This document shows, piece by piece, positions 14,773 to 22,645 of a stretch of DNA of 32,842 nucleotides. The position numbers were made by a program, and so were the translations under genes. Source of the DNA: a virus; IMG/VR virus record IMGVR_UViG_3300030103_000679, positions 1 to 32,842 of that record. One strand, given 5' to 3'. The notes below the pieces were generated by a model. That model ran no database searches. It had not been told where the DNA came from and was given only the letters and a program-made list of their open reading frames with translations. The first letter of the stretch is position 1. Each line of letters begins with the position of its first letter.

Positions 14773-17094
14773 ATGTTTACAAACACTAATTACGAATCAA
14801 AGCTGTCACCTACAATGACAGAAAATTGGTTAGTACAGATATTTAAAAACAGCACAAGCGGTATACAAACAACTGATACGCCTGATTTGGCGTTGAGTTT
14901 TGCATCTACTGCTTTTAACAGCGTAGTGTATTACCCTGCTATATTAAATAAGCCAAGTATTTCATATTCGTTAGATCTTAAAAACTTTACTACTAATACA
15001 GGAAGCTTAACCCTAAATATTGGTAATATAGATATTGATGGCACAACTTTGCTTGGGACATTAGGTAAAAATTATCTTAATGCACACGTCAATATTTTAA
15101 GTCAAATAGATAACGACGCAACAGCTGCGAATGCATTACAAATTTTTAGCGGTAAAGTATCAAGCTTTGGATACAAGAATAATACTATTATTATGAACAT
15201 CATATCTAATAGACCATTTCAAAACGTATCAATACCCCAAGGAAGAACAAGTAGCACAAACGAAGCACATAATAATAAAATTGTTCCATTAGTTTATGGA
15301 GATTATACTGCAAGCACAGGAAAAGCGTTTAACGCAGAAGTGTTTAAATGTCCATTTCATAAAAACGATGGTACTGACTTTATGTTTTTAATTCCTGAAG
15401 GAACAAGCGGATCTGATAAATTAGAGTTTTTTGATGATTCGATAAAAAGATTTTTGCCTTTAACAGATACTAATACTTCTATTGCAACAGTAGATAGTGC
15501 GAAAGTGTTAAAAGTTCCCAAAGCTATGAAACGTGTAGCAGAAGTATTTCCTGACGAAGTTCCTGCAAGCGAAGTTGTGTTTGGTACTGCTACTACTAAA
15601 ACAGCAGGAGAGTTTGCTAATATAATTGATGACAACACAGGCACGTCAGTCACAGTAAGCAACAGCACAGGTTTTTCAAATGACATAGGCGGTTTCTTTG
15701 TAAAACTTATTATGCCTGAATTGCGTGGTAAAATAACTGACTTGAAAATATCTTTGGAAGCAACATTCACACAAGCATATTCTAATTTCGCAGCTTCTAA
15801 TGGGTTAAGAGTGACTGTGCAAGATACAGCAAGTTTTATTAGTGCACCAAATTCTTCAGCACATTGTTTTGGTAGCCCTGCAAGAAGTCAATTAGAATCA
15901 GGAACTATTAGTGTTACAGACGTAGATATTACAGATTATGTAACCGATCATAATGCAACAGATGACGCAGGTTATTTACCTGATGATTGTTATTTGTATT
16001 TTGACTTCAATGCATTAGGCGGATCTGCTCAATATGCAGATTTTTCAGCTACTATAAAAGAAGTGTCCTTTAAAATAACAGCAGAAAACGATCTTGATAA
16101 AGAGCCTGTTGCTTCAACAAGCTTCAACGCAGGTATTGATGAAGTGTATTTAGGTAGAGATATTTTGACAGAAAGTTTTACAGGACACACTTCTGCAACT
16201 ACTGCAAGTGATTTAAATAACCCTGTGGCTATACACAGGCAATTATTAGATGCTATTATAGATGTAGATGACTTTGTTGACAATACTGACATAGAAGACT
16301 CAGGATTTAAGACAGTAGCAGAATTAAGAGATAGCAACACATCAAGCCCTGCAAGTTCTACACATTGGAAAACAAGATTCAGTTCACACGATCAAGAGCC
16401 ATTAGAAAAAGTATTAAATAAAATACAATATGAAGGGTGTTTCTTTTTTCAGTTTAACCCACAAGCACAACAAACTGCTTTAACAGGTGTTAGCCCTTTA
16501 CGCTATTTTACTATAGACAATGGTGTACCTACTGCTGATATTGCATTAAGTCAAAATGATATAAGCGGTTATGAACTTGGAATTACAGAAGTTGGAGATC
16601 TCGAAACTAATTTAGTAATTAATTACAAACCACACCCTGCGGAAGATAGATATTTAAAACAAGCTACTTATACAGCAGATACAGGAAGTGGGCAAAATTT
16701 ATCGCATGGAACTATATTTGAACAAGCTTCGCACCAAAAAGAAGAAGTCAATTTAGATTATGTTTTTGATTCAGTAGATGGAGCAGGCAGTGATAGAAAT
16801 GATGACTTTGTTAATTTTAGAAGTTCATTGTTTGGAGATTATAAAACTACAATTAATGTAACATTAGTAAACCCTGAAAAGTATGGTATGATTCAAGTCG
16901 GAGATTTTATTGATTTTTCAAGCATACTTTTTCAAGATCTTGGAAGCCCATTTGATGAAATATCAGATACGTTTGATAGCTTTGTGGCTATGCCTACAAA
17001 TTTATTTGGAGATACTTGGAGTAATAAAAGATTTATAATAACAAATTTAAAACGCAACATTGGATCGGTTTCCATTGGTTGTCGTGAAGTTTAG
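14773..17094 (+). CDS. Large tail-tip / hub protein candidate
   Basis: A 773-residue, beta-rich protein after the tape measure, where siphovirus distal tail and hub genes lie. The N-terminus (MFTNTNYESKLSPTM) leads into domains with 'TGSLTLNIGNIDIDG' strands. The C-terminal 150 residues (PEKYGMIQVGDFIDFSSI) resemble the barrel domains of tail hub proteins that join tube to fibres. No enzymatic motif is seen. Asp, Thr, Ser and Asn are abundant. An AAGGGA site lies about ten bases ahead of ATG. The hub call is by position, size and composition. Confidence 0.6.
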   Translation: MFTNTNYESKLSPTMTENWLVQIFKNSTSGIQTTDTPDLALSFASTAFNSVVYYPAILNKPSISYSLDLKNFTTNTGSLTLNIGNIDIDGTTLLGTLGKNYLNAHVNILSQIDNDATAANALQIFSGKVSSFGYKNNTIIMNIISNRPFQNVSIPQGRTSSTNEAHNNKIVPLVYGDYTASTGKAFNAEVFKCPFHKNDGTDFMFLIPEGTSGSDKLEFFDDSIKRFLPLTDTNTSIATVDSAKVLKVPKAMKRVAEVFPDEVPASEVVFGTATTKTAGEFANIIDDNTGTSVTVSNSTGFSNDIGGFFVKLIMPELRGKITDLKISLEATFTQAYSNFAASNGLRVTVQDTASFISAPNSSAHCFGSPARSQLESGTISVTDVDITDYVTDHNATDDAGYLPDDCYLYFDFNALGGSAQYADFSATIKEVSFKITAENDLDKEPVASTSFNAGIDEVYLGRDILTESFTGHTSATTASDLNNPVAIHRQLLDAIIDVDDFVDNTDIEDSGFKTVAELRDSNTSSPASSTHWKTRFSSHDQEPLEKVLNKIQYEGCFFFQFNPQAQQTALTGVSPLRYFTIDNGVPTADIALSQNDISGYELGITEVGDLETNLVINYKPHPAEDRYLKQATYTADTGSGQNLSHGTIFEQASHQKEEVNLDYVFDSVDGAGSDRNDDFVNFRSSLFGDYKTTINVTLVNPEKYGMIQVGDFIDFSSILFQDLGSPFDEISDTFDSFVAMPTNLFGDTWSNKRFIITNLKRNIGSVSIGCREV

Positions 17095-17102
17095 GAGAAA
17101 TT

Positions 17103-17885
17103 ATGTCGAGTTTTTTTGTTTATGATTCAATCAATCAATACAGAAGTGATAATACAATTAGTGAAGGAACATTTGGAGCAGGTTTTAGTGCTTCTGATTC
17201 TTTAACTGATCATAAAAGAGTTTCAGATCAAAATATTGGCACAGCTATTACAGGTGTTAATGCTAATGATGCTATTGCTTACACATTAGGCACTGGCGGA
17301 ACTGCTAATGCTATTGCTGTTTATTTTTCAGGATCTGATGGTGTATTAGCCAATGGGGACGAAATGACAGTCAGGGCTGGAAACGCAGTTAATTCTTTAA
17401 CAGCAGCTGGCAAAAGTTTTGCTTCTACTGAAAGCGGTTGGATAGTAAGCAATGTTCACGACAGTGCAAATTACACAGATGTAGGAAGTTATACGATATG
17501 GTGCGTAGAATTTAATGAAGCAATAACCAATGTTGCAGAAATTTTAATAGGTAGAAAATTAGATTTTGAAATAGAGCCTGATATAAATGTTCAAAGCAAA
17601 ATAGAATATGAAAATTCAATTCAAAGATCATTAGGCGGAGTTGAATATGCATTGAATGTAAATCCTGGTCAAGAAGTTATTACAATCAGTTTTCAAAACA
17701 TTTCATCTACCTTCAAACAAGACTTAACCACAATGCAAGATGCTATTAAAGGGGAAGGAAAGAAATTTCTTTACTATGATGGTAGCTCTTATCATTGGGT
17801 TAGACTGAACGAAACAATGACCTTCACTGAAGTTGCTGATGGCAGATTTGCAACCCAAATCAGAATGCGACAGCAAATTCAATAG
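17103..17885 (+). CDS. Tail-tip protein, last gene of the structural operon
   Basis: A 260-residue protein eight bases after the hub-like gene, with TTTAGGAG before ATG. It has beta-type composition, a jelly-roll-like N-terminal half (GTGGTANAIAVYFSGSDG) and a C-terminal half (ISFQNISSTFKQDLTTMQDA to RFATQIRMRQQ) like the end domain of distal tail proteins or small baseplate proteins. It is the final gene before a convergent terminator. Role assigned by neighbourhood, with low detail. Confidence 0.55.
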   Translation: MSSFFVYDSINQYRSDNTISEGTFGAGFSASDSLTDHKRVSDQNIGTAITGVNANDAIAYTLGTGGTANAIAVYFSGSDGVLANGDEMTVRAGNAVNSLTAAGKSFASTESGWIVSNVHDSANYTDVGSYTIWCVEFNEAITNVAEILIGRKLDFEIEPDINVQSKIEYENSIQRSLGGVEYALNVNPGQEVITISFQNISSTFKQDLTTMQDAIKGEGKKFLYYDGSSYHWVRLNETMTFTEVADGRFATQIRMRQQIQ

Positions 17886-17894
17886 CCTGAATAC

Positions 17895-17924
17895 AAAAAA
17901 GCCCCATTGATTTGGGGCTTCTTT
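17895..17924. terminator. Bidirectional intrinsic terminator
   Basis: An 8-bp perfect stem, AAGCCCCA (17899-17906) and TGGGGCTT (17913-17920), closes a 6-base loop. It is preceded by As and followed by CTTTG, so each strand shows a T-rich tail. It sits between convergent genes ending at 17885 (+) and 17942 (-) and can stop both. Confidence 0.88.
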
Positions 17925-17941
17925 GTTTGTGAGGTAACTAA

Positions 17942-18400
17942 CTAACTGATTTTGATAAAGTATCCATAGACACATCTTGTTCCATCTCTCGAACAATCAT
18001 ACGTATCTTGAATAACCCCATCGACTACTGCACAAAGGTGTTTAGACACTCTTGCGATTATCTTACCTTTGGGCAATTCTTCGGCTTTTAAGTGCATTTT
18101 ACAGCCTGTTCCTATACCCATTGTTGAAACAAACTTATATCCCAAACTTTCCAGATAAGGGCGGTACACTTGTTTGTAAACACCATTTCTTGGTGTATTA
18201 CCCTTTCTCTTTAATGATCTTGCAACTTTAGTTCTTTTGCTTTCAGCATATTCTTTGTTTGCAGATTTTAAATCATCATACACTTTTTGATACGGAAGCC
18301 CTGTTACAATAGATATGCTTCTTGTAACACAATCTCCTGCATTTCCTTTGTAACCTGATTCGGCTCGACCGCCATCATTATATTCCCAGACTTTGTTCAT
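17942..18400 (-). CDS. Putative papain-like / C39-like cysteine peptidase
   Basis: A 152-residue protein read leftward. GDCVTRSISIVTGLPYQKVY (22-41) has a helix-capping cysteine (Cys24) as in papain-fold peptidases. HLCAVVDGVIQDTYDCSR (121-138) supplies a histidine (His121) and aspartates (127, 132, 135) at the usual later positions. The family recurs in phages with 'GDC.vRai.i.tg..Y..vy' and 'H..av.dG.i.Dt.d', from memory. No signal peptide, so it acts in the cytoplasm. The start is fixed by AAGGAG eight bases ahead and by the TAATG overlap with the upstream 97-aa gene. Function in infection is unknown; peptidase, deubiquitinase-like or dead-fold roles are possible. Confidence 0.6.
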   Translation of the reverse strand: MNKVWEYNDGGRAESGYKGNAGDCVTRSISIVTGLPYQKVYDDLKSANKEYAESKRTKVARSLKRKGNTPRNGVYKQVYRPYLESLGYKFVSTMGIGTGCKMHLKAEELPKGKIIARVSKHLCAVVDGVIQDTYDCSRDGTRCVYGYFIKIS

Positions 18401-18693
18401 TATTTATTCTCCTTAACGTGTTTTGCCATTTCATCAATTGAAGCAACGTCAGTAGGTAATACACCATAATCTTTGTCAGTTTGCCAGTGTAATGCACCTG
18501 CGTCATTGCCTTCATCATCACTACTTAAAAAGAAAGTAGCACCGCCTTCAACTTCAAATACCAAACCTGTGCTTGAGTATTCATCGTCTTTGTCCCAAGT
18601 TTGCCATTGAACGTTTGTTATCTTTTTATTTAAAAGCAAATTCTGTGCTTCTAAATACCATTTATTATTTCTTTTAAAATCATCTTGTTTCAT
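18400..18693 (-). CDS. Hypothetical protein, first gene of the minus-strand unit
   Basis: A 97-residue protein. ATG at 18693 is preferred to an upstream start at 18753 because AAAGGAAA lies seven bases before it and the longer form adds an unlikely segment. It has a helical N-terminus then strands: VQWQTWDKDDEYSSTGLVFEV style around 28-48 and TFFLSSDDEGNDAGAL at 54-69. A 'lvfe...g...f...DDEGN..G.L' pattern is shared with small hypothetical proteins of phages and bacteria, from memory. It is translationally coupled to the cysteine-peptidase-like gene. Function unknown. Confidence 0.65.
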   Translation of the reverse strand: MKQDDFKRNNKWYLEAQNLLLNKKITNVQWQTWDKDDEYSSTGLVFEVEGGATFFLSSDDEGNDAGALHWQTDKDYGVLPTDVASIDEMAKHVKENK

Positions 18694-19014
18694 TTTTATA
18701 TTTCCTTTGTTAGTTAAACTCATAATACTTGAATCTGTGAATAACCTACACAAAAGACAACAATTGCTGTGTATTAAGTGTTTTAGATCTTGCCCTTATT
18801 ATCATTATCTTTATTTTTATGAATATTATTATCTTTATTCTTATTGTGATTAAAAATTGTTTTTAATGGCTTAAAAAATTTTTTAACCCCAAATAAAAGA
18901 TTTTATCAATAAAAATTATTGTTAATAGTTAATTTTATGCCCAAATTTGTTATATGTTTTATAGATTTTTAACAAAATTATTCAGGATCTTAGGAACTTG
19001 GGAAGGATATAAAA
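18694..19014. promoter_or_regulatory. AT-rich divergent spacer, candidate promoters and origin
   Basis: The spacer separates the minus-strand pair from the plus-strand early genes, so promoters in both directions are expected. It contains a perfect 16-bp palindrome TTAAAAAATTTTTTAA (18871-18886), an inverted repeat ATTAAAAA-TTG-TTTTTAAT (18849-18867), and a direct repeat ATTATCTTTATT at 18804-18815 and 18828-18839. For the minus strand a TATTAT box (plus coordinates 18722-18727) is a candidate -10. I see no convincing paired -35/-10 on the plus strand. GAAGGATATAAAA before 19015 is the next ribosome site. Iteron-like repeats also fit a replication origin. Confidence 0.45.
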
Positions 19015-19221
19015 ATGGGCGTAGTTAGAGATTATAATGAACATTATGGAGATATGATAGACGAAAACGTAGAATATGAAATATATGTTGTTTGCATTGA
19101 TCTTTATGGAACTAATGGTAAACCTACCAAACATTTTAAAAAACATTACGATAGGTTAAGAAAAAATGAAAAGTTTAGGGATATAATAAAAGAACGACTA
19201 ATAAAGGAGATTATGCAATGA
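19015..19221 (+). CDS. Small hypothetical protein, first early gene
   Basis: A 68-residue charged protein, rich in Lys, Tyr and Asp, with a good AAGGAT ribosome site. It has an N-terminal acidic-aromatic region (YEIYVVCIDLYG) that could be a strand, and a basic C-terminal helix (YDRLRKNEKFRDIIKERL). As first gene after the divergent spacer it should be made early. ATGA overlap links it to the adenine methyltransferase gene. No family recognised. Confidence 0.6.
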   Translation: MGVVRDYNEHYGDMIDENVEYEIYVVCIDLYGTNGKPTKHFKKHYDRLRKNEKFRDIIKERLIKEIMQ

Positions 19222-19718
19222 GTGTTAATAAAGGTTTGTTTAGTTCTAATAAAGACGATTGGCGAACTCCGAAATGGTTATTTAATGCATTACACAATCA
19301 TTTTAAATTCGATTTAGATGTTTGTTCTGATGAAAAAAATGCATTATTACCTAAGTATTATACAAAAGAAAATTCTTGTTTAAATAAAAATTGGGAAACT
19401 TGTAATTTTATGAACCCCCCATATGGAAGGGAAATAAATAAATTTGTTAAAAAAGCATACGAACAATGGGGAATTAATTGCACTATTGTTGCATTATTAC
19501 CTGCAAGAACAGATACAAAATGGTTTCATAATTATATATACAATAAAGCATCAATGGTGTTCATTAAAGGCAGAATAAAATTTGAAGGTGGGGAAAAACT
19601 TGCACCTGCACCTTTTCCTAGTATGATTGTTATATGGTGGGGTATGAAAAAAATTAATGATAAAGATTTTCTTAGCGAAGAAAACATATTAAAGTTAATA
19701 AATGGAGCGAAAATATGA
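19218..19718 (+). CDS. Phage Dam-type DNA N6-adenine methyltransferase
   Basis: A 166-residue protein of the phage N-6-adenine methyltransferase (Dam) family. DDWRTPKWLFNALHNHFKFD (13-32) and LDVCSDEKNALLPKYYT follow the family opening, and NPPYG at 66-70 is the catalytic (D/N)PPY motif of amino-methyltransferases. VALLPARTDTKWFHNYI follows, also as in the family. It transfers a methyl group from S-adenosylmethionine to adenine N6, probably to shield phage DNA or time replication and packaging. Target site unknown. GGAGATTATG precedes ATG. It is separate from the 24-28 kb modification cluster. Confidence 0.88.
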   Translation: MSVNKGLFSSNKDDWRTPKWLFNALHNHFKFDLDVCSDEKNALLPKYYTKENSCLNKNWETCNFMNPPYGREINKFVKKAYEQWGINCTIVALLPARTDTKWFHNYIYNKASMVFIKGRIKFEGGEKLAPAPFPSMIVIWWGMKKINDKDFLSEENILKLINGAKI

Positions 19719-20014
19719 ACGAATTAGTATATAGAAAAAATGAATACAATGGTTGGAAGAATTACGAAACTTGGAATGTAATTCTTTGGATTAATAATGA
19801 TCCAATATTTTATGAGTCTTTAAAAAGCATTTACAATAAACGCTATAAATATCAAGCTGTAATAAGACCTTTAAAAACAATTTACGAAGCTTGGTTGTTG
19901 CATTGTGATTTATACAAAGCAAAAACACCTGATGGCGTACTTTGGGCTGATAAAAAGATTGATCTTGATGAAGTCAATGAGCATTTATGTGAAATGTTAA
20001 GTAACGAGGAATAA
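19715..20014 (+). CDS. 'NYETWNV' family protein (DUF7249-like)
   Basis: A 99-residue protein with the motif GWKNYETWNVILWINND at 13-29, a signature found in small phage proteins (named DUF7249 from memory). The rest is helical with many aromatic and charged residues. The family occurs in early regions of many tailed phages and has no known function. ATGA overlap ties it to the methyltransferase before it, and the next gene starts one base after its stop. Confidence 0.65.
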   Translation: MNELVYRKNEYNGWKNYETWNVILWINNDPIFYESLKSIYNKRYKYQAVIRPLKTIYEAWLLHCDLYKAKTPDGVLWADKKIDLDEVNEHLCEMLSNEE

Positions 20015-20015
20015 A

Positions 20016-20273
20016 ATGAAGATAACTATTAAAGACGTACCAATAGAATTGTTTGATGCTAATATAGAATTATTAAATGGCGGACAACCTAAAAAAGAAT
20101 TGCTTGATAAACTTGTTAAAGGATATGAAATTGTCAGGCAAGAATATGAAATGAAAATAAAACAACAAAAAGCTGACAAAGCAAGTAGACCTGACGAAAG
20201 TCAACGTATAACTTCAGCTAATCCAGCTTCTGTCGAACATAAGAAAGAAGGTAAAAATGAAACACTTAGATAA
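20016..20273 (+). CDS. Hypothetical helical early protein
   Basis: An 85-residue protein with helices at about 27-55 (LLDKLVKGYEIVRQEYEMKI) and a charged, Ser/Pro-containing tail likely to be disordered. A GAGGAATAAA site precedes ATG. Its end overlaps the next gene by 17 bases. Placement before a recombination-type gene and an SSB-like gene suggests a part in DNA metabolism, but the sequence gives no specific motif. Confidence 0.55.
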   Translation: MKITIKDVPIELFDANIELLNGGQPKKELLDKLVKGYEIVRQEYEMKIKQQKADKASRPDESQRITSANPASVEHKKEGKNETLR

Positions 20274-20844
20274 CTATAAGACTGTGGCGGAACGTTTACA
20301 GGCTTTTGACGAAGATCACGAAAATGCATCAATAACTTGTGAATACAAAATAGACAAAGAGTGGAACAATTCTTTAACTGATAAGACTTGTAATGCTTTT
20401 TTTGTTCAAGCAACTATTGTCCCTGACGTAAGCAACCCTGATAGAATTTTTACAGGAGTTGCATATGAAACTGATGACGATGGGTTTGTTAATAGGAAAA
20501 ATGCATTAGAAAATTGTGAAACTTCTGCAATTGGACGTGCTTTAAGCAAATGCGGTTATATTGGACAGGAAATGAATATTGCCACAGAAGATGTAATTGA
20601 AGTTGCAAAAAAAGAATCAATTGGAAAACCTACTAACAAGCAGATTGAAACATTAAACAAAACAATGAACGAATGCCGAAAAGCAGGTTTATTAAGTTTA
20701 ACTGAAATTGATCGTTATAATGCAAGCTTAAAGACTATGGACTTAAAATTATGGTCTGACACTTTAAAAGCATTAGACAGCAGATTAATTAAAGATAATT
20801 TAGAGAACAAAAAGAAAGTCGAAGGAGATCAAGATGAAAATTGA
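20257..20844 (+). CDS. Putative ssDNA-annealing / recombination protein
   Basis: A 195-residue protein with the motif ENCETSAIGRALSKCGY at 85-101. The form 'EnaETSAiGRALa..Gy' is shared by a group of phage proteins placed next to single-strand binding and nuclease genes and often annotated as recombination or ssDNA-binding proteins. The N-terminal half is strand-rich; a helical tail follows residue 118 (GKPTNKQIETLNKTMNE). Neighbours here, a small SSB-like protein and a NinG-like nuclease, fit such a role in replication-linked recombination. The family link is from memory and the activity is not proven. Confidence 0.5.
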   Translation: MKHLDNYKTVAERLQAFDEDHENASITCEYKIDKEWNNSLTDKTCNAFFVQATIVPDVSNPDRIFTGVAYETDDDGFVNRKNALENCETSAIGRALSKCGYIGQEMNIATEDVIEVAKKESIGKPTNKQIETLNKTMNECRKAGLLSLTEIDRYNASLKTMDLKLWSDTLKALDSRLIKDNLENKKKVEGDQDEN

Positions 20845-21085
20845 AAAGAATAATAAAGGTTTAGCATTTATAAATAAGTATGCTGAAACCGATAAACACC
20901 CAAAATACAAAGGCTCTTGCAAAGTCAATAATGAAGAATATGATATTGCGATTTGGATTTCAACAAGCACTAAAACAGGCGAAAAGTATTTATCATTGCA
21001 ATTCACTGCGGAAGAAGAAGCTAAAAAATATAAGAAGGAAGAAGAAGAATCAGCGGAACTACACCCTGACGAACTTCCATTTTAA
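20834..21085 (+). CDS. Small SSB-like (DUF736-like) protein with acidic SSB tail
   Basis: An 83-residue protein. HPKYKGSCKVNNEEYDIAIW (22-41) then TGEKYLSLQF (48-57) matches the DUF736-like pattern 'f.G.....g.ey.i..W.k....G.kylsl.f', a small fold likened to OB-type binding proteins. A charged linker leads to a C-terminal tip DELPF, close to the DDDIPF tip by which bacterial SSB proteins recruit repair and replication enzymes. This suggests an ssDNA-binding protein that docks host SSB partners (inference). AAGGAGATC precedes ATG. Confidence 0.6.
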   Translation: MKIEKNNKGLAFINKYAETDKHPKYKGSCKVNNEEYDIAIWISTSTKTGEKYLSLQFTAEEEAKKYKKEEEESAELHPDELPF

Positions 21086-21087
21086 CT

Positions 21088-21501
21088 ATGGGGAAAGTAA
21101 AATTATTTGCAAGTGATGTTATATTTAGCAAGTACATAAGAACACGTGATAATTGGACTTGTCAACGATGTGGCAAGAAATATGATCCGCCAACTTCTGC
21201 TTTGCATTGTTCGCATTTTTGGAGCAGAGGAAATTGGAGTGTTCGCTTTGATGAAGATAATTGTGAAGCTCTATGTTATGGCTGTCACAGTCATTTAGGA
21301 GGAAACCCTGTTTTGCATATGGAACATAAATTAGCAAAGCTTGGGCAAAAACGATTTGATGCATTACGTGAAAGAAAAAACGAAAATTTAAAGTCAGGAC
21401 AAAAAAAATATCTTTTGTCTAACGATTTTAGGAAAGAAATTCGTTTAATGTTAGATAACTTAAATTTAAAAAAATCAGAGGACTTTTATGACTATGATTA
21501 A
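21088..21501 (+). CDS. NinG-like HNH recombination nuclease
   Basis: A 137-residue protein with a zinc-stabilised HNH-like core: Cys25-x2-Cys28, LHCSHFWSRGN (39-49, with His40 and His43), FDEDNCEALCYGCHSHLGGN (54-73, Asn58, Cys63, Cys66, His67). The wording 'C.H...RG......f.e.Nc...C..Ch..l.gN' matches phage NinG/Rap-type and related HNH proteins that cut branched DNA in recombination. It follows the SSB-like gene by two bases, with a weak ribosome site. The basic C-terminal helices could bind DNA. HNH assignment is firm; NinG assignment is moderate. Confidence 0.75.
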   Translation: MGKVKLFASDVIFSKYIRTRDNWTCQRCGKKYDPPTSALHCSHFWSRGNWSVRFDEDNCEALCYGCHSHLGGNPVLHMEHKLAKLGQKRFDALRERKNENLKSGQKKYLLSNDFRKEIRLMLDNLNLKKSEDFYDYD

Positions 21502-21518
21502 AATGAAAGGGGTATATA

Positions 21519-21938
21519 ATGTCTAAAAGACAAGTTGAAAATACAATATGGGAAGAAGTTTGGTTTATGGATTTAGAGGTGCAGTATAAACTATTAGTGC
21601 TTTATTTTTTTACTACTTCTAACCACGCAGGATTAGGAAACCTTAATTTTAGAATCATAAATACAATTTTGGGCTTTGAATATAAAAAAGAAGAAGTGTT
21701 GAAAAACCTTAAAGAACATTTGAGGGAATACAAAGAAGGCAAATATCAGTTAAGAAAGTTTATGAAGTTCCATTACACCGAAGGCAACAATAGCAATCAA
21801 TACAAAAATGCAATAAAGCTTTTAAAATCAGAAGGACTCTATGACGATTATCACGATAGAGTTATAACTGCTGACGATGAAAGTGATTATTCTGATAGTA
21901 TGGTTTCAGAAAAGTTCTTACGAAATGGAGCAAGATAA
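21519..21938 (+). CDS. Short replication-initiator-like protein
   Basis: A 139-residue protein. The start (MSKRQVENTIWEEVWFMDLE) and following YKLLVLYFFTTSNHAGLGNL resemble the winged-helix N-terminal domain of phage replication proteins, where the pattern reads 'r....iW.d..f..l....kllflyl.tn....l.G'. The usual C-terminal half is missing: the protein ends in an acidic segment (ADDESDYSDSM). It may bind the origin or be a regulator. An AAAGGGG site precedes ATG. It is coupled by TAATG to the next gene. Confidence 0.5.
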   Translation: MSKRQVENTIWEEVWFMDLEVQYKLLVLYFFTTSNHAGLGNLNFRIINTILGFEYKKEEVLKNLKEHLREYKEGKYQLRKFMKFHYTEGNNSNQYKNAIKLLKSEGLYDDYHDRVITADDESDYSDSMVSEKFLRNGAR

Positions 21939-22234
21939 TGAAAGATAATTTGAAGCAGTTAGTCAAAGAAGCATTAGAATTAAGTGTATATGTTAGAAAT
22001 TCAGATCACAAATTAGTTGCTTGGATTTGGCGACAAGAATTAAAAGATCAATGGGGAGATGACGTAATTAACTTATTAAATATGGATAAATTAACAAGCT
22101 GGGAATCTATTGCAAGATGTCGTAGGAAAATACAAGAAGAACACCCTGAATTGCGTGGCGAAGCTTGGAATGATCGGCAAAAAAAATCTGTTGAAGTAGC
22201 AGTTGATATGACAAACTATGAGCCGACATTATGA
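21938..22234 (+). CDS. Small phage protein linked to the replication-like gene
   Basis: A 98-residue helical protein. The motif SWESIARCRRKIQEEHPELRG at about 55-75 follows a pattern ('s.esI.R.rR.iqe..p.lrg') recurring in small phage proteins next to replication genes, from memory. The N-terminal part has aromatic helices (LVAWIWRQELKDQW). GGAG lies ahead of ATG. ATGA overlap continues into the next gene. No function is known; a helicase loader or origin-binding partner is a guess based on location. Confidence 0.55.
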   Translation: MKDNLKQLVKEALELSVYVRNSDHKLVAWIWRQELKDQWGDDVINLLNMDKLTSWESIARCRRKIQEEHPELRGEAWNDRQKKSVEVAVDMTNYEPTL

Positions 22235-22500
22235 AGAAGGGCGAATTTATCAGGAAATTGGGCGGTTATAAAAAACTACAAGAAAGTATTTATGTTAAAC
22301 CAAAGCAAAATAGAAACGATAAATGTGATTGTGGCAGTGGCAAAAAATATAAAAAATGCTGTATGCTTGATGAAATGGAATTGTTGTCTACTTGTTGTGG
22401 TGCAGGCGGTTTAGGAAACATACACGAATTTCAAGATGAACACTATGGTTTGTGTGGCAAGTGTAGAGATCACGCAAGCTTTCAATACGAGGAAATGTAA
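22231..22500 (+). CDS. SEC-C motif zinc-binding protein
   Basis: An 89-residue protein with NDKCDCGSGKKYKKCC at 29-44, a textbook SEC-C zinc-binding motif (Cys32, Cys34, Cys43, Cys44). A second cysteine set, Cys55-Cys56 and Cys75-x2-Cys78, could form another zinc site, with His and Phe residues near it. SEC-C modules often bind other proteins, including the SecB chaperone, or nucleic acids. The gene is coupled to the one before it by ATGA. Role in this phage unknown. Confidence 0.75.
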   Translation: MKKGEFIRKLGGYKKLQESIYVKPKQNRNDKCDCGSGKKYKKCCMLDEMELLSTCCGAGGLGNIHEFQDEHYGLCGKCRDHASFQYEEM

Positions 22501-22501
22501 A

Positions 22502-22645
22502 ATGAACGAAGAACAGATGTTAAAAAATGGACATAAAGCAATTAAGATACAAAAACTAATAGATAAATTATTAGATAAACTTGATAAGATTGGTTATGAG
22601 TATATGAACAATAACAATCAATCAGCTATAAGGAGAAAAAGATAA
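22502..22645 (+). CDS. Small helical hypothetical protein (47 aa)
   Basis: ATG 22502 with GAGGA nine bases upstream, just after the SEC-C stop, is chosen over a longer in-frame start at 22436 that would overlap the SEC-C gene by 65 bases. The product is helical and charged (KIQKLIDKLLDKLDKIGYEY) and ends in RRKR. It overlaps the next gene in TAATG. No family recognised. Confidence 0.55.
   Translation: MNEEQMLKNGHKAIKIQKLIDKLLDKLDKIGYEYMNNNNQSAIRRKR

Noticed and set aside
15357-16340. Two minus-strand frames of 137 and 103 codons in the hub gene
   Set aside because: Shadows of the plus-strand tail gene with low-complexity Ser/Val sequence.
18694-19014. tRNA or small RNA gene, CRISPR array or attachment site in the spacer
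   Set aside because: No cloverleaf-like pairing, no regular repeat-spacer pattern, and no integrase in the genome.
20880-21116. 78-codon plus-strand frame overlapping the SSB-like gene
   Set aside because: Lies fully across two better supported coding frames and has no ribosome site.
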